From NCBI GenBank assembly GCA_947259605.1, contig CAMYMX010000257.1, forward strand, positions 1-5,835: DNA of 5,835 nucleotides. Reading direction: 5' to 3'. Shown piece after piece: positions 4,884 through 5,835 of the stretch; position 1 is the stretch's first letter, and each line of letters begins with the position of its first letter. The stretch comes from an uncultured Polyangiaceae bacterium. Lineage in GTDB: Bacteria > Myxococcota_A > Polyangia > Polyangiales > Houyiibacteriaceae. Below the pieces are notes generated by a model, which worked only from the letters and a program-made list of their open reading frames with translations, made no database searches and was not told the origin of the DNA. The position numbers and the translations under genes are program-made.

Positions 4884-5835
4884 ATGGCAGGCAAACAAAC
4901 CCAGAAGAAGCGCAAGGGGACCAAGCGCAGGAAACGTCGAACGAGCAGTCTCGCGCTCTTGCTCAAGCTGATTGGCGCGGCGCTCATCGTCGGCGCGCTG
5001 CTCGTCTTGGGGTCCTACGCCTACTTCAGCCGAGATCTGCCGTCCGTGAGCTCCCTACGCGACTACACCCCGCCGCAGACCACGCGGGTGTACGACCGCA
5101 ACAGGCAGGTGATTGGTGAGATCTTCGCCGAGCGCAGGACCGTCATCCCGATGTCACAGGTTCCGCGGAACGTCGTCCTATCGGTACTGGCCGCGGAGGA
5201 CGCCGATTTCTACGAGCACGAAGGGCTGGATTACCGGGGCATGCTGCGAGCGATCGGGCGGGACATCCTCGCTGGTCGCGCTGCGCAGGGTGGAAGCACC
5301 ATCACCCAGCAGGTGGTCAAACTGATGCTCTTGACCCCGGAGCGAACGCTGCAGCGAAAGGTTCGAGAGTTGATATTGGCCCGGCGGCTCGAAAGCGAGC
5401 TTACGAAGGACGAGATTCTCCACCTCTACCTCAACCACGTGAACTTCGGACATGGCCGCTATGGAATCCAGGAGGCAGCGCAATACTACTTCGCAAAGAA
5501 CGCCCGCGATCTGACCTTGGCGGAGGCGGCAATGCTCGCCGGCATTCCTCAGGCACCAGCGCGCCTCTCGCCGCGCGGAAACCGCGAGGCGGCGAAACGA
5601 CGCCAAGGGTACGTGCTCTCACAGCTACGGGCGAAGCGCGAGGTCTATTGGCCTGATCTGAGCGAAGCGGCGATCGCTGCGGCCCGCAAAGCGAAAGTGG
5701 AGCCGGTGCCCCTAGCCGATGGATCGGGTAGCGCGCCGGAGGTCTTGACGATCGCCAAGCGTGCACTTCGCGCGGCAGTCGGAGACGAAGCGCTCGGCAA
5801 GGGCGGCTACGAGGTCCACACGACGATCGACATTG
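4884..5835 (+). CDS. Class A penicillin-binding protein (PBP1A type), 3' end outside window
   Basis: The visible 317 codons cover the N-terminal half of a bifunctional peptidoglycan synthase that polymerises lipid II and cross-links stem peptides at the outer face of the inner membrane. A strongly basic cytoplasmic tail (KKRKGTKRRKRR, 8-19) is followed by a membrane anchor (about 22-47). The glycosyltransferase family 51 domain then shows all of its motifs: EDADFYEHEG (105-114) with catalytic Glu105, QGGSTITQQ (135-143), RKVRE (158-162) with the second Glu162, KDEILHLYLNHVNFGHGRYG (175-194) and the AEAAMLAGIPQAP stretch (213-225). The last visible residues, YEVHTTID (309-316), are the usual entry to the transpeptidase domain, whose SXXK, SXN and KTG motifs would lie beyond the window. 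ATG at 4884 is the natural start because it gives the short basic tail and anchor; its Shine-Dalgarno (GGCGGA, 4874-4879) is weak. It resembles mrcA/ponA products, but the class A subtype cannot be fixed without the C-terminal half. Confidence 0.95.
   Translation, partial: MAGKQTQKKRKGTKRRKRRTSSLALLLKLIGAALIVGALLVLGSYAYFSRDLPSVSSLRDYTPPQTTRVYDRNRQVIGEIFAERRTVIPMSQVPRNVVLSVLAAEDADFYEHEGLDYRGMLRAIGRDILAGRAAQGGSTITQQVVKLMLLTPERTLQRKVRELILARRLESELTKDEILHLYLNHVNFGHGRYGIQEAAQYYFAKNARDLTLAEAAMLAGIPQAPARLSPRGNREAAKRRQGYVLSQLRAKREVYWPDLSEAAIAAARKAKVEPVPLADGSGSAPEVLTIAKRALRAAVGDEALGKGGYEVHTTIDI

Overview
The window is a GC-rich (about 60 % or a little more by eye), gene-dense bacterial chromosome segment. 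Gene order, a signal peptide, an ECF sigma/anti-sigma pair and a class A penicillin-binding protein (PBP) whose motif wording resembles myxobacterial proteins suggest a Gram-negative bacterium, possibly Myxococcota or another deltaproteobacterial-type lineage. That placement is an inference from remembered motif similarity, not from a search.

Layout: positions 1-87 probably hold the last 28 codons of an unidentified plus-strand gene ending in a Gly-Thr/Asp-Thr repeat. Only 2 bp separate its stop from the stop of a convergent minus-strand UvrD/PcrA-type DNA helicase gene (90-2267), complete with all SF1A motifs and the C-terminal Tudor-like domain. A 157-bp divergent intergenic region (2268-2424) follows. 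It must hold the promoters for both sides, but no convincing consensus is visible.

On the plus strand comes a tight four-gene run. It consists of an RpoE-like ECF sigma factor (2425-3084), a single-pass anti-sigma factor with no cysteine or histidine (3087-3620), a small secreted protein of unrecognised family (3617-4120), and a TrmH-type tRNA ribose methyltransferase (4121-4813). Spacings are +2 bp, a 4-bp ATGA overlap, and 0 bp, so co-transcription and translational coupling are likely. After 70 bp without a clear terminator, a class A PBP gene (4884 to the window end) begins; it contains the complete glycosyltransferase domain and is cut just before the transpeptidase domain.

The most coherent unit is the sigma/anti-sigma/secreted-protein cassette. 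The anti-sigma factor would hold the sigma factor at the inner membrane, and the secreted protein is a candidate periplasmic partner or signal modulator. The neighbouring cell-wall synthase fits an envelope-stress theme, but nothing in the sequence proves a regulatory link. The remaining genes are conserved housekeeping functions (DNA repair, tRNA modification, peptidoglycan synthesis). I see no mobile element, CRISPR array, tRNA or rRNA.
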